This document shows, piece after piece, positions 1-9,020 of a DNA stretch of 39,222 bases (position 1 is its first letter; every line of letters begins with the position of its first letter). A model generated the notes under the pieces. It was not told the origin of the DNA, did no database searches, and worked only from the letters and a program-made list of their open reading frames with translations. The DNA is from Bacillota bacterium. Lineage in GTDB: Bacteria; Bacillota_I; Bacilli_A; Erysipelotrichales; Erysipelotrichaceae. A program made the position numbers and the translations under genes. Where the stretch lies: assembly GCA_023426935.1 (NCBI GenBank), contig JAEZBR010000005.1, forward strand, positions 1-39,222. Direction: 5' to 3'.

Positions 1-98
1 AGAGTTAAGAGAGATGAAGAAAAATATCCCAAAACTGAGCGGATTATACGTCATTTATTACTGAATGAATCACGATTCACTAGGAAATAGGCCATTTC

Positions 99-359
99 TT
101 AGCACCACGATTGTTTACTGATAGAAAAATATTTACTTAATTCCTGTTTAACCATTTGATATTCAGAAATTTTTCCATATTCACAAATATCGCCAGTCAA
201 AAGTATAAAATCAAAATCTTTTTTCACATTATCAAATAAAGATTTAAGTTGTATAAATGGATTATCCATTTTATTCATGATTTCAAAATATTCTCCAGCG
301 CTATGTTTGTAGTCGTTGGAAAAATGTAAGTCAGAGATTTGAGCAAATTTTATCGTCAT
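99..359 (-). pseudogene. Truncated calcineurin-like metallophosphoesterase
   Basis: This is an 86-residue N-terminal fragment of a metallophosphoesterase. DLH at residues 10-12 and GDICEYG at residues 56-62 are the first two metal-binding motifs of the family. The usual next motif (GNHD) and the remaining roughly 150-200 residues are absent because a TAA follows residue 86. About ten codons beyond the stop the same frame reads VNRD, which could be a degraded GNHD; I consider that weak. It starts 8 bp after the nupQ stop and may once have ended that operon. Without the third and fourth motifs the product should not be catalytic. A decayed gene is more likely than a short functional protein. 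Confidence 0.6.
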
Positions 360-367
360 ATATTTCC

Positions 368-1309
368 TTAAGCTTTCTTTACCAAAGCGGCTTTAATTTT
401 ATTCTCTCTTCTTTTTTTGCTAATAATTGAAGTAACAATCGAAGCTAAGATTGTCGCTACATACGGTATTGCTCCCGTAATCTGGCCTTTTAGTGAAGTT
501 TGCTGTAAGAAACTTCCTAAAGACTGACAGATTCCGAAGAATAAGCTAGCAGCCGCAACCCCCAAGGGATTTGCGTGTCCTAAATTATTCGCTGTCATCG
601 CAATATAGCCTTTACCACTAGTGATGTTTTGAATAAACAGTGTTACTGACCCCATCGATAATAATACTCCAGCTAGTCCGCAGAGAATACCAGACAAGGT
701 CATTGTCCAAAATTGATACTTCTCAACCTTGGTACCTAAACTTCTGGCAGCCTGGGGGTTGATTCCAATCGCTCTGATTCGATAACCAATGACTGTCTTA
801 TATAAGAAGATAAAAATTAGGATTGCAAGCAACCATGATAAATAATCTATGATTGTTAAGCCAACAAACATTTTTGCTAGATCAGGAAAGCTATTTGCGA
901 AGAATGGGGTAATCTTTTTTAAACCTACTAAGGATGAATCTTGAAATAATCCCTTGGTATTAAAGAAGATATACATTAAATAAGTAGTTATCCCGGAGGA
1001 CATCGTATTCAAAGCCATTCCTACCACCACTGGGGAAGCCTTCAGTTTAATAATAAAGAAAGCTAGCAAGGCGGACATTAACATGGAAACGGAGATCCCG
1101 GCCAAAATTGAAAGAATAACATTACCACCGGAAAAATAATTGACAACAATCGCGAAGAAAGCGCTGACCATCATACAGCCTTCCATGGCAATATTGAATA
1201 CCCCGACCTTTGAACAAACCGATGCCGCTAGAGCACACAGTAAGATTGGTGAACACATTCTGAAAGTAGAACTGATAATTGCACTGATATAAGCCCAACT
1301 AAAAATCAT
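368..1309 (-). CDS. nupQ: Nucleoside ABC transporter permease (BMP-type), NupQ-like
   Basis: This 313-residue integral membrane protein has about eight to ten hydrophobic segments. The N-terminal segment contains SKVGVFNIAMEG, the hallmark of ribose/nucleoside ABC permeases such as YufQ/NupQ. A loop with RAIGINPQAARSLG (roughly residues 180-193) matches the cytoplasmic coupling-helix region. It should pair with the adjacent permease in the inner membrane to form the channel of a nucleoside importer. Its ATG overlaps the end of the upstream permease gene, so the two are translationally coupled. The C-terminus is basic. Length is normal for the family. The substrate (nucleosides) is inferred from the family; other purine-related compounds are possible. 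Confidence 0.85.
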   Translation of the reverse strand: MIFSWAYISAIISSTFRMCSPILLCALAASVCSKVGVFNIAMEGCMMVSAFFAIVVNYFSGGNVILSILAGISVSMLMSALLAFFIIKLKASPVVVGMALNTMSSGITTYLMYIFFNTKGLFQDSSLVGLKKITPFFANSFPDLAKMFVGLTIIDYLSWLLAILIFIFLYKTVIGYRIRAIGINPQAARSLGTKVEKYQFWTMTLSGILCGLAGVLLSMGSVTLFIQNITSGKGYIAMTANNLGHANPLGVAAASLFFGICQSLGSFLQQTSLKGQITGAIPYVATILASIVTSIISKKRRENKIKAALVKKA

Positions 1310-2373
1310 TATTGCTCAACTCCCTTCTTATGCCGTTTATACAGTTTAACGACGATTCTAACGGTAACCAACATCGTAATCACACCTTGAATGATGGCGG
1401 TTATTTCTGAAGGAATGCCCATCGTTAATTCAATTGCGGAACCTCCAATCGTGATACCCGCTAAAAAAATCGAACAGAATAAGACGCCGATAATGTTATA
1501 GCCGCACATTAGTGAAGCGGTAATTCCCGTCCAAGAATATCCTGGTGAAGTAATCATTTTATCGACATATCGAAATTTTGAGCCTAAAACTTCGCATGCT
1601 CCACCAAGACCGGCAATCGCCCCACTTAGCATCAATACTTTATACATTGTCTTTTTTGATTTCACACCACCATATTCTGCGAATAAAGGATTGATCCCCG
1701 TCATTCGTGCTTCATAACCAAAGCTAGTTTTCTTCATAATGAAAGCCACAATCAGAACTGCTAAAATCGCAATCAGGAATCCGACATGAGTCGTATACTG
1801 TCCGAAAATTCTTGGTAGTATTGAACCTTCTATCTTGACGGTCTGAATTGCCAGTTTATCCGCAGCATTGGGATCTAAAAAAACATAATTAGTTAGATAT
1901 GACGCAAAGAAATCCGCAATATAATTGAACATCAATGTAATAATGAGTAAATATGCTTCATAGTGATAGCTGATAAATGCCGACAGTAAAGAATACAACG
2001 CTCCAGCTGCCATACTGCATAATAAAGTCAGAATAACCACCAAATAATCAGGCCCAGGAAGAATTGGGGCAACAATCGCAGCCGTAATCGCTCCGATGAT
2101 CATCTGTCCCTGCGCTCCCATTGAGGAATATCCGCTACCCCAAGATAGCGCTGCCGCCAAACCCGCAAAAATAATCGGGGTTGCTCTAGTCAAGGTAGAT
2201 GCGATTGCGTAGCTAGAAAAGAAACCGCCTTGAATTAGACCAATAATTCCCTTAATCGGATTATTACCAGTCAAAGCCATAATGATTCCACCGACAATCA
2301 ACCCTAAACCGATTGCTAAGAGTGGATAAGCTAAGCTTTTATAAAATTTATTAAATGATTCTTTATTAATCAT
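1309..2373 (-). CDS. nupP: Nucleoside ABC transporter permease (BMP-type), NupP-like
   Basis: This 354-residue membrane protein has about ten predicted transmembrane segments. The sequence FAGLAAALSWGSGYSSMGAQ (about residues 69-88) and the cytoplasmic loop RMTGINPLFAEYGGVKSK are typical of the larger permease of BMP-family nucleoside transporters (YufP/NupP). It is the partner of the adjacent NupQ-like permease. Its start overlaps the last codons of the upstream ATPase gene by 8 bp, so it is probably translationally coupled to it. That matters because the ATPase frame is interrupted: ribosomes stopping early would not reach this coupling site unless they restart at the ATG at 2572. The gene itself is intact and of normal length. 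Confidence 0.85.
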   Translation of the reverse strand: MINKESFNKFYKSLAYPLLAIGLGLIVGGIIMALTGNNPIKGIIGLIQGGFFSSYAIASTLTRATPIIFAGLAAALSWGSGYSSMGAQGQMIIGAITAAIVAPILPGPDYLVVILTLLCSMAAGALYSLLSAFISYHYEAYLLIITLMFNYIADFFASYLTNYVFLDPNAADKLAIQTVKIEGSILPRIFGQYTTHVGFLIAILAVLIVAFIMKKTSFGYEARMTGINPLFAEYGGVKSKKTMYKVLMLSGAIAGLGGACEVLGSKFRYVDKMITSPGYSWTGITASLMCGYNIIGVLFCSIFLAGITIGGSAIELTMGIPSEITAIIQGVITMLVTVRIVVKLYKRHKKGVEQ

Positions 2374-3868
2374 TAGCTTCGCCCCCCAACATTAGCCTTC
2401 CCAGTTTACGATCATCAATCTGACCACGCTTGAATTCATAATTTATCTGGCCATTATACATGACATAGATTCGATCACTCAGTTTCAGTACTTCACTTAA
2501 CTCGCTGGAAACCAATAAGATCCCACCACGGTTATTTCGTTTAGCAACTAGCCTCTCATGGACAAACTCCATCGCTCAGACATCAATTCCTCTCGTCGGT
2601 TCGCAAGCGATTGTTAATGAACAATCCTTCTCGATTTCTCTAGCCGCGACGACTTTCTGGGCATTGCCACCGGATAGTTCTTTCATTTCTTGATTTTTAG
2701 TCGCCTTGATATAGTATTCATCGATCAATTTATCGGCATGCTCATCAATTTTTTTCTGCTTTAAAATACCATAAGACGAGTATCGTTTAGCATTTTCATC
2801 ACCCATTAACAAATTATCGGAGATACTTGCATCTTTCGCACTACCCCATAAGTAACGATCTTCGGGGATATGCGATAATCCAGCAGCCCGTACTTTATCG
2901 ACCGATTTATTTGAAACATCGACGCCATTAACGATAATCTTTCCTTCATAATTGGTTTCTAATCCGGTTATGCACTTAACCACTTCAGTCTGCCCGTTTC
3001 CGCTTACTCCGGCAATCCCGACGATTTCCCCTTGATCTACATGTAAATTTATCTTATTAAGTACTTTCTTACCGCTATTCGATCCCATCGTCAGATTTTC
3101 AACTTGTAGTAAAGGATTTCCGGTTTGTAATGGTTCAATATCTAAATTCATTAAGTGCCTACCCACCATTAAATATGATAATTCAGCGATTGATGTTTTT
3201 TCTTTATCCACAACGCTGATTAATTTACCTTTTCTCATAACGGCAATTCTTTTAGAAACCGCCATAACTTCATTCAATTTATGCGTAATCAGAATTAAAC
3301 TCTTCCCTGCTTTAGCTAGTCTTTTCATCGTTTCAAGTAATTCATCAACCTCATTAGGGGTTAAGACCGCGCTAGGTTCATCAAAAATAATAATATCGGC
3401 ATTCTGATATAACGTCTTCAAGATTTCTACTCTTTGTTGAGTTCCAACCGGACAATCATTGATAATGGCTTGGGGATCTACTTCCAATCCATATTTATTC
3501 GATAGTTCTTTGACTTTTGCAATGTTCCTTTTTTTATCGAAGAAACCATGTTTCGATATTTCGTTATTATAAACGATGTTTTCGGTTACACTCAGAGAGC
3601 CGAACAACATAAAATGCTGTTGAACCATTCCAATGTGCAATCTCATCGCATCCAACGGATTATTAATAATTACTTTTTGTCCTTTGATAAAGATCTCACC
3701 TTCATCTGGTTTTTCCAACCCATATAAGATTTTCATCAGAGTTGATTTACCAGCCCCATTCTCACCAACAATCGATAAAATCTCGCCTTGGTTTAAATCA
3801 ATACCGACATTATCGTTAGCGACGATCTTACCGTAAGTTTTGGTAATATTTTTCATTTCCAGAATCAT
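2366..3868 (-). pseudogene. nupO: Nucleoside ABC transporter ATPase, NupO-like, with in-frame TGA
   Basis: This is a tandem-ATPase subunit of about 500 codons. The first half has Walker A GENGAGKST, signature-like VGTQQRVEIL and Walker B IIIFDEPSAVLTPNEV. The second half has GVSGNGQTE, LSGGNAQK and CEPTRGIDV. An in-frame TGA at 2576-2578 follows CEPTRGIDV, where the family usually has glycine (GGA to TGA would be one base change). The same frame then continues with AMEFVHERLVAKRNNRG for 70 codons to the end. There is no frameshift and both flanks look well conserved. The product should lack its last ~70 residues (post-Walker B helices) unless the UGA is read through. An ATG at 2570-2572 could allow restart. 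TGA is a normal stop in this genome. Sequencing error remains possible. Confidence 0.8.
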
Positions 3869-3894
3869 GGCTTTATCACTCCTTTATAAGAAAA

Positions 3895-3924
3895 CTGCCT
3901 GCACGAAAACGCTTTCGTGCAGGC
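3895..3924 (-). terminator. Strong stem-loop between nupN and nupO
   Basis: On the minus strand GCCTGCACGAAA pairs with TTTCGTGCAGGC around a short loop, followed by AGTTTTCTT. It lies directly after the lipoprotein gene and before the ATPase gene. It is either a partial terminator or a 3'-end stabiliser that gives more binding protein than transporter, a common arrangement in ABC uptake operons. Confidence 0.75.
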
Positions 3925-3933
3925 AAATATTAA

Positions 3934-4998
3934 TTAATTTTTATAATCTGCTTCCATGACATACGGTAATGTAACCTTACCGTTTGCAAGATCTTCAGTC
4001 GCTTTTTTACCAGCCGCAATTACTTCATCCGTTAAGATATCCGTATTACGATAGTTACAATCAAAGTTAACCCCGACAACACAGAAGGCACCATCGGTAA
4101 CCCCTAAAGTTGTTACTCCGCCAGTTACTTTATTATCATCTAGATAATCATTAACGATCGTTTCCATTGCGATTCCGGTATCCTTAGTTAAACCAGTCAA
4201 AATATACGTATTATCCGAAGTAGTCTGATCAACACTTAGACCGGAAGTATAAATCTTAGATTTCCCAGCATTCGCTCTTTCCAAACAATACTGATAGATT
4301 CCGGCATTGGCACTGTTAGATACCGATCCCATAATGAAGTGTCCTTTTTCATCCATCGCTGCTGCAACTTCGGTAGCTTTGTTATAAGCCGCTGAAGTAT
4401 CGCTATATGTGTCCGCATAAGCCGCAATAAAGGTTGCGTTTGGATTAACGGATTTAACGCCTTCCATATAACCGTATTTATATTCGAAGTTCGCCTGCTG
4501 TTGGAAGTTTCCAATGTAACCAAAGGTCGTATCATCCTTAAAAGCCGTGGCGATCATCGCACCTAAAACATAACAACCATCAGTCGTATTATATTTGATT
4601 GACATAATTCTTTCGTTAGAAGCCGCGGTATCGATAATCCCAAATTCGATATCCGAAAATTCATCGGCTAAAGTGCTCAATGCATCAGCACCAGACCAGC
4701 CAACGCCAACGCCAACGATTAAATTGTAACCTTGTTCGCAAGCATTACGTGATTTTTGTTCCCAATCATCGGTATTCGGACATTCAATGAAAGTTGCAGT
4801 AAAACCATATTGCTTCGCCAGTTCCTCTAATTTATTCTTAGCCTGTAAGATAAACTGATCTGTACCTACGGTATCCGATACCATTGCGATTTTTAAATCG
4901 GCATACTTCTTATCAGTACTACTTCCACCATTCCCTGAGCAACCAAAAAGAGTAAACACTAGAACCAAAGCTAGGCCCAATTTAAGAATTTTATTCAT
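3934..4998 (-). CDS. nupN: BMP family nucleoside-binding lipoprotein
   Basis: This is a substrate-binding lipoprotein of about 354 residues. The mature protein begins at the lipobox LFGC after a short basic n-region (MNKILK) and a hydrophobic core. I chose ATG 4998 because it gives a normal lipoprotein signal and has GGGAGAA just upstream. An ATG at 5061 would add 21 non-signal residues. The domain contains IAMVSDTVGTDQF near the mature N-terminus and the Gly/Val-rich IVGVGVGWSGADAL, typical of the Bmp/Med purine-nucleoside binding family. It should deliver nucleosides to the NupOPQ transporter encoded downstream. A strong hairpin after the gene may uncouple its level from the membrane subunits. 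It is divergent from a Crp/Fnr regulator that may control it. Confidence 0.85.
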   Translation of the reverse strand: MNKILKLGLALVLVFTLFGCSGNGGSSTDKKYADLKIAMVSDTVGTDQFILQAKNKLEELAKQYGFTATFIECPNTDDWEQKSRNACEQGYNLIVGVGVGWSGADALSTLADEFSDIEFGIIDTAASNERIMSIKYNTTDGCYVLGAMIATAFKDDTTFGYIGNFQQQANFEYKYGYMEGVKSVNPNATFIAAYADTYSDTSAAYNKATEVAAAMDEKGHFIMGSVSNSANAGIYQYCLERANAGKSKIYTSGLSVDQTTSDNTYILTGLTKDTGIAMETIVNDYLDDNKVTGGVTTLGVTDGAFCVVGVNFDCNYRNTDILTDEVIAAGKKATEDLANGKVTLPYVMEADYKN

Positions 4999-5054
4999 TT
5001 CTCCCTGGGTTTCCCCTTCTAGGCTCATCTTAACACTGTAGTTTTTATCCAAAT

Positions 5055-5090
5055 ATGACATATGTCCTATTTTTTGGTAAAATTTAAATT
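5055..5090 (+). promoter_or_regulatory. Promoter with internal palindrome, probably leaderless
   Basis: ATGACA (5055-5060), a 17-bp spacer and TAAAAT (5078-5083) make a good sigma-70/A-type promoter. The expected start site falls at 5090-5091, on or next to the ATG of the regulator, and there is no Shine-Dalgarno sequence. A perfect 10-bp palindrome GACATATGTC (5057-5066) overlaps the -35 element and sits between the two divergent genes. It could be an operator for the adjacent Crp/Fnr-type protein. Confidence 0.55.
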
Positions 5091-5771
5091 ATGAAAGAAA
5101 AAAGTGACGCAAAATTACTTAAATACTACCTCGACAAGTCCGATTTTGTTTCTCATTTTGATCGAAACATTTCTAGTATCACCAAACTCTTCTATTTCAA
5201 GGAAGGCGAATATCTGATTACCGAAGGTCAGGTTCCGGAGAATCTTTATTTTATGGTTGATGGTGAATGTCGCTTCTTTTCCCTTAGTTCCTCTGGCTCC
5301 TTAGTCGCCTATGGCGGTTCTAAGAAATATCGTCTTTTAGGTGAAGTAGCCTCCTTATGGAATCTAGAACCTACCAGCAGTGTACAAGCCGTTAAAGATA
5401 CCTATTGTTTAGGCATTAATCTCAATAAATACCGTGAGGTCTTATTAGACGATAATAAGTTCTTACGTTTCGTCGGACAGATATTAGCCACCAGCATAAC
5501 CCGATTAGATGATATTATTACCGCTCATACAATCTCAAAAGTTAAGAACCGCTTAGCTGCTTTTATCCTGCAAAATGAAACAAAAGACATCTTTCAAGTC
5601 ACAATCATTACAACCAGTGAAGCTGTCGGTGCCAGCTATCATCAAGTTCAGCGAGCGATGACTTCTTTCTGTGCTCAAAACATTCTGCATAAAGACAAAC
5701 GAAAATATCGGATCCTTAATCGTTCTAAGTTGGAAAATCTTGCCAGTGATAGTTATGGTTATTTCGATTAA
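5091..5771 (+). CDS. Crp/Fnr-family transcriptional regulator
   Basis: This is a 226-residue regulator. The N-terminal cyclic-nucleotide-binding fold (about residues 15-125) includes FKEGEYLITEGQVPENLYFM and a Gly-Glu turn at LLGEVASLW. The C-terminal winged helix (about 145-215) contains TSEAVGASYHQVQRAMTSF, the likely recognition helix region. There is no N-terminal Cys cluster, so an oxygen-sensing Fnr [4Fe-4S] role is unlikely. The phosphate-binding RS signature of cAMP-binding Crp is not evident, so the effector is unknown. It is divergent from the nucleoside-transport operon and ends 1 bp from the convergent zinc-ribbon gene. By position it is a candidate regulator of the nupN operon and of itself. 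Confidence 0.8.
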   Translation: MKEKSDAKLLKYYLDKSDFVSHFDRNISSITKLFYFKEGEYLITEGQVPENLYFMVDGECRFFSLSSSGSLVAYGGSKKYRLLGEVASLWNLEPTSSVQAVKDTYCLGINLNKYREVLLDDNKFLRFVGQILATSITRLDDIITAHTISKVKNRLAAFILQNETKDIFQVTIITTSEAVGASYHQVQRAMTSFCAQNILHKDKRKYRILNRSKLENLASDSYGYFD

Positions 5772-5772
5772 A

Positions 5773-6021
5773 CTAAAGATACCAAGTATGTCCACAGTTT
5801 TGGCATACTGCCATTCTACGGGTAATATTTTTAATCTTCTTTCGCTTACCGACAAAGATAGCAAATATTAAAGCCGGTACGGTCAAGAATATCCACTTAA
5901 AAAACACCCACCACCAACCAATAAGCAACCACCATAAGATTCCGTGATGTTTAGTTACTAGTTTACTCTTTGTTACCATTTGGATTGCTACATTATCCGA
6001 ACCACATCTAGAACATCTCAC
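5773..6021 (-). CDS. Zinc-ribbon small membrane protein
   Basis: This is an 82-residue protein with split zinc-ribbon knuckles. CSRCG is at the N-terminus, and CQNCGHTWYL at the C-terminus. Between them lie one or two hydrophobic segments rich in Trp (about residues 28-58). The pattern suggests a membrane hairpin that brings the two knuckles together on one side. The start is GTG (6021) with GAGG seven bases upstream; ATG codons in other frames do not give this protein. It is convergent with the Crp/Fnr-type gene and lies 40 bp downstream of the nuclease-helicase gene, possibly in the same transcript. Function is unknown. Confidence 0.6.
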   Translation of the reverse strand: MRCSRCGSDNVAIQMVTKSKLVTKHHGILWWLLIGWWWVFFKWIFLTVPALIFAIFVGKRKKIKNITRRMAVCQNCGHTWYL

Positions 6022-6061
6022 AAATTATCCTCGCTTCTTTCCAGCCCAATAACAATGCAAT

Positions 6062-7933
6062 CTATTTCCTAATTCTTTCTTTCAGATAATTATTCAATCC
6101 TTCATCGACGCAATACACATAACAGCCTTTCATACCTCTAGTCATTAAAGTGTAGTAAGTATTCTTGATTATTTCATCTGCTAGTTTATAGGCGTAATCT
6201 TCGCCTTTTTCTTTAGCAATCTTTTTTATTCCTTTTAAAGAAATATCCGTCTTCGCTCGACTATGGTAGTCAGTAATAATCTGTTGGTTTTCATATCTCA
6301 TATCCGGTCCGATGATTACGCCGACATAATCAAATTCCAATCCTTGACAGGTATGAATACAACCAATCTGGTTTACCGATTCCTTATCGATTGCCCAAGT
6401 TTCGGTGTTACCTAAGTTCCAACTCATGCCAAAATTGAATTTTGGTATTTCAACTTCATGGATATCCGGGTTATTCTTATTCTCGATTTTCCAATCCCAA
6501 CAATATCCGGCTAACATTCGCGATTTATTATTTTTTTCGTTCAGCTTAATTATTCTGTCTTTCAAATCCTGTGGTGAATCAAAGACTCTAAAGTCATAGT
6601 TATTATCAAAATCAAAGTTTGCGGTTTCTTTGATCTCGAGTACATTATTTAACCAAGCTAAATAGCCGTCAGATCCGTTACATCTGAATTGACTTTTAAG
6701 ATTCATCTTCGTGACATGGGCTTTATAATACTTCGCATACTTTTCAATTTCTGAAATTGAACCGTTATCTTTTAAAGTAACTTTTTGATTCTCATCGATA
6801 AAGAAAACAGAGAATTTACTGGCATTGATGATTTCCTTGATCTGATTCTCTCCGAGATTAGAAAAAATTCCCGATTTCTTATTTAAACGATGAGCCTCAT
6901 CAACCAACAAACAATCGAAAGTATTCTCTTGGCAGTCATAGAAACTTCCCGAACTCATAAACAAGTTATTTTGTCCGCTTAATTTATCAATCTTTAATTT
7001 CTCTTTGAAAACATTTCGCGGTGAAGAATTCTTGGTAACATAAAAGCTGTTATAACTTTTATGTAGGAATTGTTCCAATAAATTGATGGCTAAGACTGAT
7101 TTTCCGGTTCCCGGTCCGCCTTCGACGATCATAACATTTTTCTCGTTACGAACATTAGCTTCGATCCCAATCCGTTTAGCTTCTTCAAAAATCAATTTCT
7201 GATCGTCAATTAACACAAATTCTTTATTGCCTTTAAGTACGGAAGTAAAAGAATCCTGTAACATCTTTGAAGGCTTTATCTTACCGTTCTCGATGATATA
7301 TAATCCGGCTTTGTTATCGCCGGTTTTAATATATTTTTTAATAAAATTTCTAAGTTTTTCAAAATCTTTTTCTCCAAACATCGGAGCATTCTGAATATAG
7401 ATTTGGTATTGATCACTGTTGATCGGATCCTCATTAGTCAGATCATAATTATGCAAGAAGGTGCAGGGGTGTAATTTAATATCTTTATCGATCACATCCT
7501 GATTAAAATTATCGATCAAACTGGCATAACTCCAAGCTTGATATGAAGGATGCGTAACTTCTCTGGCGGCTTTCCCGGTATAGGTCTCCACCACTCCGTC
7601 TTTACCCTCAATCGCCTTTACATGCTGCCATTGTTTAAGCTCAACAATGATAATTGAATTCTTCTGGTTTGAATCATAACCCGATAAGAGAAAATCAATT
7701 CGGTTCGAAGTATGCGGAATGTTATATTCGATTGCCACTCCGGAATCATCCGGAATCTCTTTATCCGCCAATACTCCCCGCATTCTTAACATTGATTCTT
7801 TCCAGGAATTAATCTCTGATTCTCCGGTTCGCCGATGAAAGACTTCAATATAACGACTTAAAATCTTATCGGCTATTACGTTTAGATCGACATCATTCAT
7901 GAAGCTGGATTTAATTCCTTCGTAGACAATCAT
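6062..7933 (-). CDS. PD-(D/E)XK-like nuclease fused to DUF2075 SF1-type helicase
   Basis: This is a 623-residue two-part protein. The N-terminal region resembles a PD-(D/E)XK nuclease: RIDFLL with D80, then IIIVELKQW with E98 and K100. The C-terminal part is a superfamily-1 NTPase of the DUF2075 family. Walker A GGPGTGKS is at 272-279, Walker B LLVDEAHR at 342-349, a SQFR motif follows, then IHTCQGLEFDYVGV and LMTRGMKGCYVY near the end. Such nuclease-helicase proteins are often found in defence islands, and the architecture recalls the staphylococcal anti-phage protein Nhi as I remember it; that comparison is from memory. No toxin, methylase or other defence gene flanks it, so a stand-alone immunity or DNA-repair role is possible. 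The gene is intact. Confidence 0.75.
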   Translation of the reverse strand: MIVYEGIKSSFMNDVDLNVIADKILSRYIEVFHRRTGESEINSWKESMLRMRGVLADKEIPDDSGVAIEYNIPHTSNRIDFLLSGYDSNQKNSIIIVELKQWQHVKAIEGKDGVVETYTGKAAREVTHPSYQAWSYASLIDNFNQDVIDKDIKLHPCTFLHNYDLTNEDPINSDQYQIYIQNAPMFGEKDFEKLRNFIKKYIKTGDNKAGLYIIENGKIKPSKMLQDSFTSVLKGNKEFVLIDDQKLIFEEAKRIGIEANVRNEKNVMIVEGGPGTGKSVLAINLLEQFLHKSYNSFYVTKNSSPRNVFKEKLKIDKLSGQNNLFMSSGSFYDCQENTFDCLLVDEAHRLNKKSGIFSNLGENQIKEIINASKFSVFFIDENQKVTLKDNGSISEIEKYAKYYKAHVTKMNLKSQFRCNGSDGYLAWLNNVLEIKETANFDFDNNYDFRVFDSPQDLKDRIIKLNEKNNKSRMLAGYCWDWKIENKNNPDIHEVEIPKFNFGMSWNLGNTETWAIDKESVNQIGCIHTCQGLEFDYVGVIIGPDMRYENQQIITDYHSRAKTDISLKGIKKIAKEKGEDYAYKLADEIIKNTYYTLMTRGMKGCYVYCVDEGLNNYLKERIRK

Positions 7934-7963
7934 TGATTAGCTCCTTGTCTATTATTCTTATAA

Positions 7964-8779
7964 TTACGCTTTATCTTCTCGATACGTAATATTCCCTTCC
8001 TTACCATCGGCTCGGTTGCCATTCTTGTCTTTCTTCTTGGCGTTATAGGACTTATATTTATCCGTCTCAATCATATGAGAGACATCGACTAGTTCATGGT
8101 CATCCTTACCTTCTAGGATTAAGTCACAGAGTTCAGTCACATTCTTAAGTAACTCTAACTTAGATTCCCCGGTTCCGTGATTGCGAATGATTCGATCATA
8201 CTGACCGTCATATTGTTTTAAGTTTATTAAACTTTGTTTATAATCTTTAACCTTACTGGACCAATCTTCCAAGAGAATCGTTCCCGGTCCGCAACCGTCT
8301 CCGAACAACATCATCCGATCCTTCTTAAATAGAATCATCGTCATACCCGGGGTATGTCCGGGTACGGATATCGCTTCCAACTGGTAATTGCCTAAGTCGA
8401 ATAGCTGTTTATCTTTTAAATCTTTAAATTCTTTTCTGACTTGGGGATAAGGAAGATCTTTAAATCCCGCATTTTCTTTAAGTGGTTTAAGAAATTCTTG
8501 GGAACTATGTTTTTCATAGACGGGAAGATCTAAAGCACTCATATAGACTTCTTTAAAAGGTGCACAGCCATTGGCATGGTCTAGATGACCATGGGTCAGA
8601 ATAACGGTTAACGGTTTATCCGTTAATGATTCCACATATCCTTTCAAATCTCCGAATCCATAGCCGGTATCGATTAATGCGGCTTTTTCGTCCCCGATTA
8701 CTAGATACATAAAGACCCCTAACGGATCAGTGATTCGTATAACTTGATCAGTAATTTTCTCGTGTGTGAAGTTTAACAT
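7964..8779 (-). CDS. MBL-fold metallo-hydrolase with C-terminal extension
   Basis: This is a 271-residue cytoplasmic hydrolase of the metallo-beta-lactamase superfamily. The metal-binding motif THGHLDHANG, a downstream SVPGHTPGMT histidine and LFGDGCGPG supply the expected binuclear-site ligands. ATG 8779 is preferred over 8809 because TGGAGG lies at the right distance upstream of it. About 40 lysine-rich, probably disordered residues follow the domain. A paralogue is encoded at 27918-28706. The substrate cannot be told from sequence; glyoxalase II, lactonase and quorum-quenching relatives share these motifs. It lies 30 bp upstream of the nuclease-helicase gene on the same strand. Confidence 0.75.
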   Translation of the reverse strand: MLNFTHEKITDQVIRITDPLGVFMYLVIGDEKAALIDTGYGFGDLKGYVESLTDKPLTVILTHGHLDHANGCAPFKEVYMSALDLPVYEKHSSQEFLKPLKENAGFKDLPYPQVRKEFKDLKDKQLFDLGNYQLEAISVPGHTPGMTMILFKKDRMMLFGDGCGPGTILLEDWSSKVKDYKQSLINLKQYDGQYDRIIRNHGTGESKLELLKNVTELCDLILEGKDDHELVDVSHMIETDKYKSYNAKKKDKNGNRADGKEGNITYREDKA

Positions 8780-8859
8780 GATAATTCCTCCAGATAGATT
8801 ATAAGTCATTTAGGTCAAAACTGGGAAGAAACAGTATATAATATCCCTGAGGAGAAATT

Positions 8860-9015
8860 ATGCTGAAACAAACCATTTGCTTACTGTCAGGTAGTATGCT
8901 AGTTACCAATACCGGGAATACTACCAGTCCTTGGTTATATGTATCAATCACCTGCTTTGCTTTAGCGCTGATGCTGGTATTCTTCGGAATCAAGAATCGC
9001 AAGCGTAGAAAGTAA
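8860..9015 (+). CDS. Small single-span membrane protein (51 residues)
   Basis: A 51-codon reading frame starts with MLKQTICLLS and ends FFGIKNRKRRK. It has GAGGAG 5 bases before the ATG and TATAAT at 8837-8842 just upstream. Residues about 25-43 form one hydrophobic helix followed by a strongly basic tail, so N-out/C-in topology is likely. It has no LPXTG motif, although hydrophobic helix plus basic tail resembles a cell-wall sorting tail. A hairpin follows its stop. It lies on the strand opposite to its neighbours, which supports an independent gene. No family is recognised. Confidence 0.55.
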   Translation: MLKQTICLLSGSMLVTNTGNTTSPWLYVSITCFALALMLVFFGIKNRKRRK

Positions 9016-9020
9016 GTACT

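Noticed and set aside
2576..2578. TGA read as glycine, as in some candidate-phylum bacteria
   Set aside because: TGA ends several intact, tightly coupled genes in this window (for example at 17575, 18120 and 30438), so genome-wide recoding is not credible.
8799..9002. 67-codon minus-strand frame beginning MRFLIPKNTS
   Set aside because: It is antisense to the better-supported small plus-strand gene at 8860-9015, which has a ribosome site, promoter and terminator.
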